DNA of 64,000 nt, taken from positions 1 to 64,000 of the forward strand of contig CACMNV010000002.1 of the NCBI GenBank assembly GCA_902615025.1, read 5' to 3'. The position numbers were made by a program, and so were the translations under genes. The notes below the pieces were generated by a model, which saw only the letters and a program-made list of their open reading frames with translations, did not search any database and was not told the DNA's origin. Origin of the DNA: an uncultured SAR116 cluster alpha proteobacterium. GTDB lineage: Bacteria > Pseudomonadota > Alphaproteobacteria > Puniceispirillales > Marisalimonadaceae. Below, in pieces: positions 44,039 through 53,742 of this stretch (position 1 is its first letter; each line of letters opens with the position of its first letter).

Positions 44039-44914
44039 ATGGTTTCAGCATTTGATAATATATTAACAATTCTTGGGGAAAAAAACCAAACAATTCCTCT
44101 AATTTTTGATTCACCACATAGTGGAAATATTTATCCTAATGATTTTAAACACAATACAACATTTGAAAAATTAAGACAGGCAGAAGATAGTTATGTAGAT
44201 GAGCTCTACAACGAAGCCACAGATATTGGTGCTATTTTATTAAAAGCAAATTTTCCTAGATCTTATATAGATCCAAATAGAGCGGAAACAGATTTTTCTT
44301 TAAGTGAGATTTCTGATTTTAGTAAAGACATTTTAAATATAGATTTCCAACCAACAATCAAAACAAATTTAGGAATTGGTTTGATTTGGCTTAAAGTACC
44401 ACCTGATGGTGAAGATATGTATGCAAAAAAATTAACAAATGATCAAGTTGCGAATCGGATCTTAAATTATCACAGACCATATCATAAAAAACTTAAATTA
44501 ATTTTGAAAAATACATATGATAAATATAGATGTTTCTTTCATATAAACTGTCATTCTATGCAAAATAATGCAAGCGCAATGTCCACTCAAGAAAAGGGGA
44601 CACTTAGGCCAGACTTTGTTATAGGTGATAGAGATGGTACTTCTTGTAATAAAAAGTTTACAAATCTTATTGTTAATATTCTTAAAGATTTAAATTATGA
44701 TGTAGTTACAAATGATCCTTATAAAGGTATGGAGTTAGTTTCTGCTTATAGTAATCCAGCTCAAAATAAACATTCATTACAAATTGAAGTTAATCGAGGG
44801 TTATATATGGATGAAAAAACTAGAATCAAAACGGATGGTTTTAATGCTTTAAAAAAACATTTGTCGTTGATGACTAGAGAGATAAAACTGTTTGTAGAAA
44901 AGGAATTAAGATGA
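44039..44914 (+). CDS. N-formylglutamate amidohydrolase family protein
   Basis: 291 residues from ATG 44039; the frame extends upstream to 44003, which would overlap the divergent gene. LIFDSPHSGNIYP near the N-terminus, NFPRSYIDPNRAETD, HINCHSM and IEVNRGLYMDE are family motifs. The family hydrolyses N-formylglutamate (histidine breakdown) or similar N-acyl amino acids. It overlaps the next gene by 4 bp, which suggests joint function. Confidence 0.87.
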   Translation: MVSAFDNILTILGEKNQTIPLIFDSPHSGNIYPNDFKHNTTFEKLRQAEDSYVDELYNEATDIGAILLKANFPRSYIDPNRAETDFSLSEISDFSKDILNIDFQPTIKTNLGIGLIWLKVPPDGEDMYAKKLTNDQVANRILNYHRPYHKKLKLILKNTYDKYRCFFHINCHSMQNNASAMSTQEKGTLRPDFVIGDRDGTSCNKKFTNLIVNILKDLNYDVVTNDPYKGMELVSAYSNPAQNKHSLQIEVNRGLYMDEKTRIKTDGFNALKKHLSLMTREIKLFVEKELR

Positions 44915-45891
44915 ATGACCCTAGATTAAATTATGCAAATGAGTACCCAGTAGAAATTTTACCTCCTGACATATCTGGATATAAAAAAACTAACACAGGT
45001 GTAGATTATATTTTAACTTTAGATAGTGGGTTTCCAGGACCTCATGTTTTAGTAACTGCTGTTGTTCACGGTAACGAGCCTTGTGGGGCAATTGCTATAG
45101 ATTGGTATTTAAAAAATAATTTTAGACCTAAAGAAGGTAAACTCACACTTGGATTTATGAATATAGAAGCATATTTAGCTTTTGATCCAGAAAATCCTAA
45201 TAGAACTAGATGGGTAGATGAAGATTTTAACAGACTTTGGGCTCCTGGAGTTTTAGAAGAAAAAAATGGAAGTAAAACCTACGAATTTTTTAGAGCTAAT
45301 GAAGTAAAACACATAATTTCTGATGCCGATTTTCTTTTGGATATTCATTCAATGCAAAAACCATGTGTGCCTCTAATGATGGCTGGTATGTTGGATAAAG
45401 GTATAAAATTAGCTAAAAATTTAAATTATGAAATTAAAATTATTACGGATTCAGGGCATAAAGAGGGTATGAGGATGAGAGATTATGGTGATTTCTCAAA
45501 TCCAGAAAGCAAAAAAAATGCTCTACTAGTTGAATGTGGACAACATTGGGAGAAATCTTCTGAAGATGTGGCGATTGAGACATTGATTAAGTTTCTTAGA
45601 CATACCGGAGTTATGGACAATAATTTTGGAGAAGATATCATATCAAGTGAAATTGTTTCGTCTAATCAAATTGAAGTATTTAAAGTTGGTGAAATTGTGA
45701 CTATTAAAACAAAGAATTTTAAGTTTGAAAAAAATTGGCAAGGCTTCGATAAACTTCCTAAAGGTTCAATTATTGGAAAGGATGGAGATGAAATCATATA
45801 TGCTCCTTTTGAAGAAACTATATTGATAATGCCTACTAAGAGATTGTTTCCTGGTAAAACAGCAGTTAGACTTGCCTATAATGTAGATTAA
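44911..45891 (+). CDS. Succinylglutamate desuccinylase/aspartoacylase family protein
   Basis: 326 residues, M14-like zinc site: VVHGNEPCG (His, Glu), WVDEDFNRLW, LLDIHSMQKPC (His) and LLVECGQHW (catalytic Glu). It hydrolyses an N-acyl amino acid. Together with the two preceding hydrolases and the peptide-type transporter downstream it suggests scavenging of acylated amino acids or peptides. Confidence 0.87.
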   Translation: MNDPRLNYANEYPVEILPPDISGYKKTNTGVDYILTLDSGFPGPHVLVTAVVHGNEPCGAIAIDWYLKNNFRPKEGKLTLGFMNIEAYLAFDPENPNRTRWVDEDFNRLWAPGVLEEKNGSKTYEFFRANEVKHIISDADFLLDIHSMQKPCVPLMMAGMLDKGIKLAKNLNYEIKIITDSGHKEGMRMRDYGDFSNPESKKNALLVECGQHWEKSSEDVAIETLIKFLRHTGVMDNNFGEDIISSEIVSSNQIEVFKVGEIVTIKTKNFKFEKNWQGFDKLPKGSIIGKDGDEIIYAPFEETILIMPTKRLFPGKTAVRLAYNVD

Positions 45892-45908
45892 ATTTTTACG
45901 TATATTAA

Positions 45909-46787
45909 TTATTGAAGTCTAGGGTTAAACATGTCCCTTAAATGATCTCCAACTAAGTTTATAGATGCTACAGTTATTAAAAGAGCAATACCTGGAAATA
46001 TACTAATCCAAAAATCACCGCTATACATATATTCAAATCCATTACCAATAAGTAATCCTAAAGAGGGTTCTGTTATTGGTAATCCTAAACCTAAAAAACT
46101 TAATGTCGCTTCTAGTGAAATTGCATGCGCTGTTTGTAATGTGCCAACTACAATTAATGGAGCAAGACAATTTGGTAAAATGTGTTTAAACATTATCCTA
46201 GCATTGCTAAAGGCCAGACATCTTGCAGAGTCGATATATTCTTTGTTAATTTCTACAAGTGCTGAAGCTCTTGCAGTTCTCGCATAATATGCCCATTGAA
46301 CTAATATTAAAGCAATTATTGTCTTTTCAACTCCTTTTCCAAATGCAGCCAATATTATCAAAGCAACTAATATTGATGGGAAGCTAAGTTGAATATCAAC
46401 AATTCTCATTATTATTGTTTCATATTTTCCTCTAAAAAAAGCCGCAGAAATTCCAAATATTGAACCTATAATTAATGCAAATACTCCAGACAGAACTCCA
46501 ACTCCTAAACTTACTCGTAAACCATAAAATATTGCTGAAAGCATGTCTCTACCTGCTCCATCTGTTCCAAGGACATATAAATTACCAGCAAAATCTTCAG
46601 ACATTGGAGGCATTCTACTATTCATTATGCTTACATTATTCAAATCATATGGATCTGTTGGGGACACCAGTGGCGCAAAAATAGCGACGAATAATATAGA
46701 AAGAAAAATAAAAAGGGCAAATACAGCAATTTTGTTAACAGAAAAATCTCTCCAAAAATTTTTAAAGTTTTGGTCTCTACTGCTCAT
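45909..46787 (-). CDS. Peptide/nickel-type ABC transporter permease (DppC-like)
   Basis: 292 residues, six predicted helices. LGTDGAGRDMLSAIFYGLRVSLGVG and the coupling loop SARCLAFSNARIMFKHILPNCL are typical of DppC/OppC. It overlaps the DppB-like gene by 4 bp. No DppD/DppF ATPase gene is nearby, so they must be encoded elsewhere or shared. Confidence 0.9.
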   Translation of the reverse strand: MSSRDQNFKNFWRDFSVNKIAVFALFIFLSILFVAIFAPLVSPTDPYDLNNVSIMNSRMPPMSEDFAGNLYVLGTDGAGRDMLSAIFYGLRVSLGVGVLSGVFALIIGSIFGISAAFFRGKYETIIMRIVDIQLSFPSILVALIILAAFGKGVEKTIIALILVQWAYYARTARASALVEINKEYIDSARCLAFSNARIMFKHILPNCLAPLIVVGTLQTAHAISLEATLSFLGLGLPITEPSLGLLIGNGFEYMYSGDFWISIFPGIALLITVASINLVGDHLRDMFNPRLQ

Positions 46788-47761
46788 TGATTCATTCCTT
46801 TTAATCTGACTCTAGGGTCAAGAAAAGTATATAGAATATCAACGGCAAGGTTCAAAAATACAAAAAATGTAACTATTATCATTAAATAAGCAACAATTAC
46901 TGGTCTATCTAAATTATATATAGAATCGATAATTAATTTACCCATTCCTGGCCACGCAAATACAGTTTCAGTAACTGTTGAAAAAGCTATTAAAGAGCCA
47001 AATTCAAGACCTATAACTGTAACTATAGGTATTAAAATATTTTTTAAAATATGAACTAAAACTATTCGCTTTTCAGACAAACCTTTTGCTCTAGCAAAAG
47101 TTATATAATCTTGTAAGATTATTTCCCTTGTTCCAGCTCTAGTAAGTCTAATAACTGATGAAATCTTAAATAATGCTAAATTTAAAGCAGGAAGAAAAAC
47201 ATGAGATAGGCCATTTAGCGTGAATAGAGAACTTTCTATACCTAAAAAAGATCCAATTTCTCCTCTTCCCGTAGAAGGTAACCACCCTAAATATACAGCA
47301 AAAAACATTATGAAAATAATTCCTACCCAAAATGTAGGCATTGAAAACCCTAGAATTGATCCTGCCATAATAGTTTTACTAGCTTTACTATTAGGTTTAT
47401 AGCCAGCATAAATACCAAGAGGAATAGCGATAATTAAGGAGATAAAAAGAGAAAACAAAGCAAGCTCAAGTGTGGCTGGCATTCTCTGTAATATTAATTT
47501 TAGTGCTGGTTCATTATAAATAAAAGAACTTCCTAAATCCCCTTTAAGTGCATTTGTTAGAAAATACCAATATTGTTCACTTACTGGCTTATCTAAACCA
47601 AGTTCTCTAATCACGCGTTCAACTTCAGCCTGATCTGCCTCAGGATTTATTAGCATTTCAACAGGGTCGCCAACCAAATTAACGCCAACAAAAACTAATA
47701 TGGACATTATAAAGAGTACTAAGAAACTCTGTCCAAATCTTTTTAAAATATATTCTAACAT
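46784..47761 (-). CDS. Peptide/nickel-type ABC transporter permease (DppB-like)
   Basis: 325 residues. N-terminal LEYILKRFGQSFLVLFIMSILVF, then LGLDKPVSEQYWYFL, the coupling loop ARAKGLSEKRIVLVHILKN and the C-terminal LDPRVRLKG, all DppB/OppB-like. It lies after an intercistronic hairpin downstream of the binding-protein gene. Confidence 0.9.
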   Translation of the reverse strand: MLEYILKRFGQSFLVLFIMSILVFVGVNLVGDPVEMLINPEADQAEVERVIRELGLDKPVSEQYWYFLTNALKGDLGSSFIYNEPALKLILQRMPATLELALFSLFISLIIAIPLGIYAGYKPNSKASKTIMAGSILGFSMPTFWVGIIFIMFFAVYLGWLPSTGRGEIGSFLGIESSLFTLNGLSHVFLPALNLALFKISSVIRLTRAGTREIILQDYITFARAKGLSEKRIVLVHILKNILIPIVTVIGLEFGSLIAFSTVTETVFAWPGMGKLIIDSIYNLDRPVIVAYLMIIVTFFVFLNLAVDILYTFLDPRVRLKGMNQ

Positions 47762-47777
47762 ATGAAAATATTTATCT

Positions 47778-47816
47778 ATACATTAAACCCAGAAAAAAAT
47801 CCTGGGTTTAATGTTA
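47778..47816 (-). terminator. Intercistronic hairpin after the peptide-binding protein gene
   Basis: ACATTAAACCCAG (47780-47792) pairs with CTGGGTTTAATGT (47802-47814), 13 bp. On the reverse strand there is no T-run of note right after, so it is more likely an mRNA-stabilising or attenuating structure between binding protein and permeases. Confidence 0.6.
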
Positions 47817-47828
47817 TTTAAAATCAAA

Positions 47829-49418
47829 CTATTTACAATTTAGATAAGTTGCAATAGTTCTTTCATCAGTTCTCGGTGTATAAGAGCATGTAGATTTTGC
47901 TGCCCAGGTATTCATTTGATAATGAATTGGGATCACACCATAATTTTTGCCAACCGCTATCTCAGTAGCCTTAGCAAGAAGTTTTCCTCGAGCATCAGAA
48001 TCAACTGTTGCCAGAGCTTCTTGTATTATTTTGTCTACAGAGGGGTCAGAGTGTCTACCTCTATTAGCTCTTCCCATTCCTATAGATTTGTCATATGTAT
48101 GTAACAAAGCTCTTAAAGGTGAAGATGCCTCTCCAGATCCAGCTCCCCATCCAAGAACCATGAAGCTAAATTCAGGACTCTTATTTGGACCGCCCCTAGA
48201 AGCTCTTTTGAAATAAACAGCTTTTGGCATTGTCTCAACTTTAGCTTTAATTCCAATTCTTGATAACATTTGTGCTAAAGCTTCAGCGATTTTAGCATCA
48301 TTGATGTATCTATCATTTGGACCATGGATTGTCATTTCAAACCCTTTTCCATATCCAGCCTCTGCCATTAGTTTTTTTGCTGTTTCAGGATCATATGGAT
48401 CTGGCTTCATATTTGGAGATACTCCATGAAAACCTTTTGGAAGAAGTTGACCAGCTTTCACAGCGATATTTTCCATCACTTTAGATACCATCGCGTCACG
48501 ATTTATTGCTAAAGATATAGCCTTTCTTACTCTAACATCCATTAAAGGATTTTTAATTTTTCCACCCCCAATAGCTTTTATATGAGGAGAGTTTTCTCTA
48601 AATTGATCCATATGCAAATAAATTACGCGATTAGATGCTCCGCTATTGATTGATAAAGTTGGATTTTTTTTAAGTTTTGCAACATTTAAAGGTGGAACAT
48701 TATCAATAAAATCAACATCTTTTGCAAGTAGTGCAGCGATACGTGCAGGTCCAGATTTAATCGGCTTAAACAGTACATTTTTATATTTTGGTTTACCTGT
48801 TCCGGCACCATGATAATTTTCATTAGCTTTTAATTCAATCCTGTCACCTGGAACCCATTTTACAAATTTATAAGGACCAGTTCCAATTGCAGCTTTTCCA
48901 CTATTATAATCAGCTGTAGTAGCACCTTCTCCATACTTTTTTGAAATAATTTTTACCGTCATTATGTCATTAGGCATCAAGGGATAAGGTTTTTTAGTTT
49001 TGATATGAATTGTATGACTATCTATTTTAATAAAAGTTTTACCCTTTAAATATGTTCCAAAACCCGAAGGTGATTTAGGTACATTTGGAGCCCTTTGAGC
49101 AGTAAACATTACATCATCTGCTGTAAAATCACTACCATCATGCCATTTCACACCTTTTCTTAACTTAAACTCCCATGTTGTATCGTTTATAGGCTTCCAA
49201 GATGTAGCTAGGTCAGGATAATGTTGCTGATTCTCGTCACTTCCCACTAGAGTTCCAAAAATGTGAGTTGCAAATGCATTATTAGGACCTAAATTGTGAT
49301 AATGAGGGTCAATAGAACTTGGTTCTGATTTCAATCCTACTGTAAGATCTTTTGCAAATGATAGATTAGATAATAAAATACTTACAAATAGAACTAAAAA
49401 AGTTTTAATTAATCTCAT
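47829..49418 (-). CDS. Peptide/nickel-type ABC transporter substrate-binding protein
   Basis: 529 residues with signal peptide (TFLVLFVSILLSNLSFAK, cut near residue 22). Family 5 binding protein: GLKSEPSSIDPHYHN, LRKGVKWHDGSDFTADDV, and AISLAINRDAMV. Periplasmic. The C-terminus contains a Cys pair (STCSY and LNCK) that may form a disulfide. Ligand unknown; oligopeptides or acyl amino acids fit the neighbours. Confidence 0.92.
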   Translation of the reverse strand: MRLIKTFLVLFVSILLSNLSFAKDLTVGLKSEPSSIDPHYHNLGPNNAFATHIFGTLVGSDENQQHYPDLATSWKPINDTTWEFKLRKGVKWHDGSDFTADDVMFTAQRAPNVPKSPSGFGTYLKGKTFIKIDSHTIHIKTKKPYPLMPNDIMTVKIISKKYGEGATTADYNSGKAAIGTGPYKFVKWVPGDRIELKANENYHGAGTGKPKYKNVLFKPIKSGPARIAALLAKDVDFIDNVPPLNVAKLKKNPTLSINSGASNRVIYLHMDQFRENSPHIKAIGGGKIKNPLMDVRVRKAISLAINRDAMVSKVMENIAVKAGQLLPKGFHGVSPNMKPDPYDPETAKKLMAEAGYGKGFEMTIHGPNDRYINDAKIAEALAQMLSRIGIKAKVETMPKAVYFKRASRGGPNKSPEFSFMVLGWGAGSGEASSPLRALLHTYDKSIGMGRANRGRHSDPSVDKIIQEALATVDSDARGKLLAKATEIAVGKNYGVIPIHYQMNTWAAKSTCSYTPRTDERTIATYLNCK

Positions 49419-49528
49419 AATTACCTCCTTTAATAACTATAATAATAACTAACAAAAACAGTGAATGAAATAAATTAAAGAGTCAATTTAATCTGTTTAA
49501 ATTTTTTTTTGGTGTTATCTTAGTTCAT

Positions 49529-50356
49529 ATGTCGCTATCAATTATTGATGAACTTCCAAAAAATGAAATTTATAATGATGGATTTTCTGGTTTAAAACTA
49601 TCATATAGATATGTAAAAAATAAAAATAAAAAAACTATAGTTTTTTTGCATGGATACAATGGAAACAGCAGAAGTTGGGCGTATCAATTTAAATTTTTTA
49701 AAAATAAATATTCATTGATCTCATTTGATTTTCCTGGATTTGGTGAATCTGATAATATGAAAGATCCAGATATGTTCAAAGTGTCTAATTTGATAATCCG
49801 CGCATTAGAAGATTTAAAAATTAAAGAATATTATATAATTGGGCATTCAATGGGAGGCATGTTAGCTCAAATATTAAGTACAAATAACAATTCATCAGTC
49901 ATTAAAATGGTACTCTCATGCACACATAAAGGATATTCCATGAAATACAAGAAACCTCTTAGAGAGCCATACAATAAAAGACTTCAAGAAAGACATGAAC
50001 TTTCTGATGTGGAATATGGAAAATTAAGGATATCTAAAATGCTGCCAGGATTTCAAGATAAGAAAATTTTTGATTTTTTATGTTTAATTAGTCAAGAAAC
50101 TTCAAGTGAAGCAATTGTTTGTGGTGGTTCTTCCATGCAAATATTAGATACCACTGATATATTATCAAAAATTAAAGTTCCATGTTTAATTTTAACCGGT
50201 TCAGAAGATATTGTAGTTTCTAGGGAGAAGTCATTGTTTCTTTACGATAAAATAAAAAATGCTATCCATATTGAAATTAAAGGTGTTGGGCATGCTCCTT
50301 ATTGTGAAAATGCACTGGAGTTTAATGAAAAAATTAGTTCATTTTTATCAACTTAA
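49529..50356 (+). CDS. Alpha/beta hydrolase
   Basis: 275 residues. Oxyanion loop VFLHGYNGNSRSW, nucleophile elbow GHSMGGM (Ser), Asp in LTGSEDIVV and His in GVGHAPY make a full catalytic triad. Its ATG/stop overlaps the MFS gene. Substrate not predictable. Confidence 0.87.
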   Translation: MSLSIIDELPKNEIYNDGFSGLKLSYRYVKNKNKKTIVFLHGYNGNSRSWAYQFKFFKNKYSLISFDFPGFGESDNMKDPDMFKVSNLIIRALEDLKIKEYYIIGHSMGGMLAQILSTNNNSSVIKMVLSCTHKGYSMKYKKPLREPYNKRLQERHELSDVEYGKLRISKMLPGFQDKKIFDFLCLISQETSSEAIVCGGSSMQILDTTDILSKIKVPCLILTGSEDIVVSREKSLFLYDKIKNAIHIEIKGVGHAPYCENALEFNEKISSFLST

Positions 50357-51576
50357 TGACAGTTTTATCTTATAAACCATTTGCAATTTATTTTGTCAGC
50401 AATTCTCTATCATTACTTGGTCTATGGATGCAAAAAGTAAGTATAGGCTGGCTAGCATGGAATTTAACCGAATCAACATTTTGGACAAGCTTTGTTGCAT
50501 TATCTCTAATGGCACCTGCTGGCATTTTAGGTCCTTTTTTTGGAGTTTGGGCTGAAAAATGGGATATGAGAAAGGCAACAATTATTTTAAAATTCTCAAT
50601 GTTTTTTATTTCAATTGTGATTTTTTACTTACAATTTGTTCAAGCTCATTCAATTTTTTCACTAGCTGTTTTAACCTTAATATATGGTATTTTAAGTGCT
50701 ATATATCATCCTGTTAGATTAGTTTTTGTCTCAATAGTAGTAAAAAAATCTTTCTTAGGAAGCGCAATAGGTTTAAATTCGGCTTCATTTAATGCCTCGA
50801 GGGTCATTGGACCAGCTATTGCTGGTTTTCTTATGTTATATTTTGATTTACAATTAACATTTCTAGTCTCAGCTTTGTTATATTTACCAATAATATTAAT
50901 ACTTTTTTTTATACCATTGGAAAAACGAGATACTTTTTCTTTTAGAAAAGAGACTTTTAAAAAGGATTTCTTTGAGGGTTTACGATATTCTTTAAAAAAC
51001 AAAATTATTAAAATAAATTTATACATAGTTTTCATCAATGCATTATTTGTAAGAGGAGTCTTGGAAATCCAACCAACTATCGCAGGTGAAATTTTATCTG
51101 GAAGTAGTACAAGTTTATCATTAATTACTGCATCTGCAGGAATTGGAGCGTTACTTGCTTCTATTTTCCTTGGCTCTAGTAAATATTTACAAAATAATTT
51201 ATCTAAAATATTTCTACCTATGATAATTTTTGGATTTTTATCTTCATTATTCATTGGGATATTTAATGATATAGAAATCATTATTTTATTATTTTTATTT
51301 TTGGGTTTTTCTACAACTCTGATAGGAATTGGAACACAAACATTAATTCAATTAGAAGTTTCCGAACAATTTAGGGCTCGTGTACTGACATGGTGGTCAA
51401 CAATTTCATTTGGATCTTTATCTATTGGTGGTATTTTGATTGGTTTGTTTGGTGAAATAATTCCATTAGAACTAGTTTTAATTTTAACTCCCATTGTAGG
51501 GTATTTATCATATATTTATTTTCTTAGAAGATTTAATGGATCTTTTAGTCTCTCTTCGAAAAATGTAAATGCCTGA
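50356..51576 (+). CDS. MFS transporter (enterobactin exporter-like class)
   Basis: 406 residues, about 12 helices. The A-motif region is FFGVWAEKWDMRKA after helix 2, and the region around ARVIGPAIAGFLM resembles EntS-type efflux proteins. It starts at the stop of the hydrolase gene, so the pair is co-translated. Its 3' end overlaps the convergent EamA gene by 69 bp. Confidence 0.83.
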   Translation: MTVLSYKPFAIYFVSNSLSLLGLWMQKVSIGWLAWNLTESTFWTSFVALSLMAPAGILGPFFGVWAEKWDMRKATIILKFSMFFISIVIFYLQFVQAHSIFSLAVLTLIYGILSAIYHPVRLVFVSIVVKKSFLGSAIGLNSASFNASRVIGPAIAGFLMLYFDLQLTFLVSALLYLPIILILFFIPLEKRDTFSFRKETFKKDFFEGLRYSLKNKIIKINLYIVFINALFVRGVLEIQPTIAGEILSGSSTSLSLITASAGIGALLASIFLGSSKYLQNNLSKIFLPMIIFGFLSSLFIGIFNDIEIIILLFLFLGFSTTLIGIGTQTLIQLEVSEQFRARVLTWWSTISFGSLSIGGILIGLFGEIIPLELVLILTPIVGYLSYIYFLRRFNGSFSLSSKNVNA

Positions 51577-52413
51577 TATTGTAATAATAATTCCTCCAAT
51601 AATTGTATTGGTCAATGGATAAACATTCCAAATCGCTAAATCAATAATTATTGCCCAAATAATACCTGTATAATTATAAGGGCTTACGATTGAAGCTTCT
51701 GCCTTTTGCAATGCAAAGGTCATTAAACTTTGAGTTATAAAAGCGCATACACCTAATAAAATTAGCAATATATAAACATCTAAAGTTGGATCTTTCCATA
51801 CATAGGGTTGAAAAAAAGAGGTGGTTATTACACTTACTAACATAAAATAAAATACTGTTTTAAATGGATTTTCAGTTTCTCCAAGTATTCGCAAAAAGAT
51901 AATTGTTGTTGACCACATTAATGTAGCTATTAATGCTGTAATTGAAGCTATTTCTATATTAGTTGAAGGATCTAATGCAATCACAACACCAGTAAATCCA
52001 AAAATTATAGCAGTCCATCTTCTCCAGCCAATTATTTCATTTAAAAAAATTATAGCAAGAATTGAACTGAAAATAGGAACAGCCATTGAGATAACTGTAA
52101 CATCTGCAATGGGTAATCTTTGAAAAGAATAAAAAAAGAAAATATTTCCAATTACTCCAGCAACTGATCTAAAAAAATGAAGAAATGGTTTTTTTGTGTA
52201 AAGGAATTTTAATCCCCCTAATTTATTAATTATAGGTAATAATAAAATTATGACTATTATTCCCCTTATAAACGCAATTTGTATTGGGTTATACTCTGGC
52301 CCAATCAACTTTGCAATTGCACTCATTAAGGTAACACTTACAACAGCAATTATCATTGCGCAAATAGCAATAAAATTATTTGAAAAACTTATTTTCAAGA
52401 TTTTAGTTTTCAA
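51508..52413 (-). CDS. EamA/DMT family transporter
   Basis: 301 residues, ten helices, two EamA repeats. IQIAFIRGIIVIILLLP and PIADVTVISMAVPIFSSILA are typical of RhaT/RarD-like exporters. A paralogue lies at 57627. Substrate unknown. Confidence 0.85.
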   Translation of the reverse strand: MKTKILKISFSNNFIAICAMIIAVVSVTLMSAIAKLIGPEYNPIQIAFIRGIIVIILLLPIINKLGGLKFLYTKKPFLHFFRSVAGVIGNIFFFYSFQRLPIADVTVISMAVPIFSSILAIIFLNEIIGWRRWTAIIFGFTGVVIALDPSTNIEIASITALIATLMWSTTIIFLRILGETENPFKTVFYFMLVSVITTSFFQPYVWKDPTLDVYILLILLGVCAFITQSLMTFALQKAEASIVSPYNYTGIIWAIIIDLAIWNVYPLTNTIIGGIIITISGIYIFRRETKRSIKSSKKINI

Positions 52414-53698
52414 TTCGTAATTTTAAGTTTGTCAATTTTTTAGGTTCTCTCAAAAATAAAATACAAAGAAATGAAGCTAAAAATGGATATAATGAACAAA
52501 TTCTTATAGTTGAAATTGGATCTCCTAAATAGTCAATTGCAGCTGCAAAAGGTATTGGTCCAATAGATGCTCCAACAACTAAAATCATTTGTCCTGTACC
52601 TTGTATTGATCCTACATGTAATCTTCCAAAATATCTGGCCCAAATATACCCAAATAGTGAAATACTAAAAGCATTGTTGATACCAAAAATAACAGAATAT
52701 ATTATTGCATTTTGTAAAGAAGATGCAAAAGTTATCATAAGTAATGAGCATCCTGTTACTATTAAGGCTATTCCGATAATAATATGTGTTTGAAATTTAT
52801 CTAACATTTTACCTATAATAGGTATAAATAATATCATGGCAATCATCGTTGGTATAAATAATGTTGTTGCGATTTGACTTGAAAGATTAAAATATTCGTT
52901 CAAAATTGTTACTTGAAAGAAATGTAAAGCAGTTACTAACATAGAAATAGAGAAAAAGGAAAATGCCAAAATATAAAAACATTTTTCTTTAAGGGCTTCA
53001 CTAAGATTTAGACCAATAATTTTACTTTTCGTATTTTTCTCATTTGTAATTTTTTCAGCTCCATCAGGTGACATATTTACATCTTCTGGTTTATTTACTG
53101 CTAAAAATATCAATGGAGGCAACATAATTATCCAAGTTGAAAAACCAATGATGACCCATGCTATTCTCCACCCATAAACCTCTATTAGGTAATTCGAAAT
53201 AGGAGGATGCAAACCCATAGATATTGCAAATCCAAGCCCCATTAATCCAAGGGCGAATCCTCTTTTTTTGTCAAACCATTGTGTTACAATGTTGGACGAG
53301 CAAAGCATAAGAGAGCCTTGACCAAAAAACCTTAAAAATCCAAAACCTATTGCTAACATTAAAAAATTTGATGCAGCTCCAAATAATAAACATCCAAAAC
53401 CAAGCAAAATGATAGTCGTAATTAAAACAATTCTAGGCCCAAATTTATCAACAAATTTACCCATTCGTGGAAGCAAGAAAGCAGCAACTAAAGTTGCAAT
53501 CATATAAGCTGTTGATATTAAAGTACTTGATATATTAAGTTCTTTTGTAATAATTGGAAGAAACGCACTAAATGTATGGGATTGTCCTGCTCCGCTACTG
53601 AAAATACCCAAACCACCAATTGAAACGATAATCCAACCATAAAACATCTTTGTATTAATTTCATTTACAGTTTTAGAGTTAATTAAAAACATTATCAA
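52403..53698 (-). CDS. MFS transporter, oxalate/formate-monocarboxylate type
   Basis: 431 residues, 12 helices. FGWxx-type start (FYGWIIVSIGGLGIFSSGAG), LPRMGKFVDKFGPR after helix 2 and WFDKKRGFALGLMGLG between helices 4 and 5 match the monocarboxylate/OxlT branch. It overlaps the EamA gene by 11 bp. Confidence 0.85.
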   Translation of the reverse strand: MIMFLINSKTVNEINTKMFYGWIIVSIGGLGIFSSGAGQSHTFSAFLPIITKELNISSTLISTAYMIATLVAAFLLPRMGKFVDKFGPRIVLITTIILLGFGCLLFGAASNFLMLAIGFGFLRFFGQGSLMLCSSNIVTQWFDKKRGFALGLMGLGFAISMGLHPPISNYLIEVYGWRIAWVIIGFSTWIIMLPPLIFLAVNKPEDVNMSPDGAEKITNEKNTKSKIIGLNLSEALKEKCFYILAFSFFSISMLVTALHFFQVTILNEYFNLSSQIATTLFIPTMIAMILFIPIIGKMLDKFQTHIIIGIALIVTGCSLLMITFASSLQNAIIYSVIFGINNAFSISLFGYIWARYFGRLHVGSIQGTGQMILVVGASIGPIPFAAAIDYLGDPISTIRICSLYPFLASFLCILFLREPKKLTNLKLRIEN

Positions 53699-53742
53699 TT
53701 TAATTTACATGTTAATTAATTTTTAAGCAATTAAATACAAAT

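Noticed and set aside
50706-51281. 191-codon reverse frame within the MFS gene
   Set aside because: Antisense shadow of a conserved 12-helix transporter.
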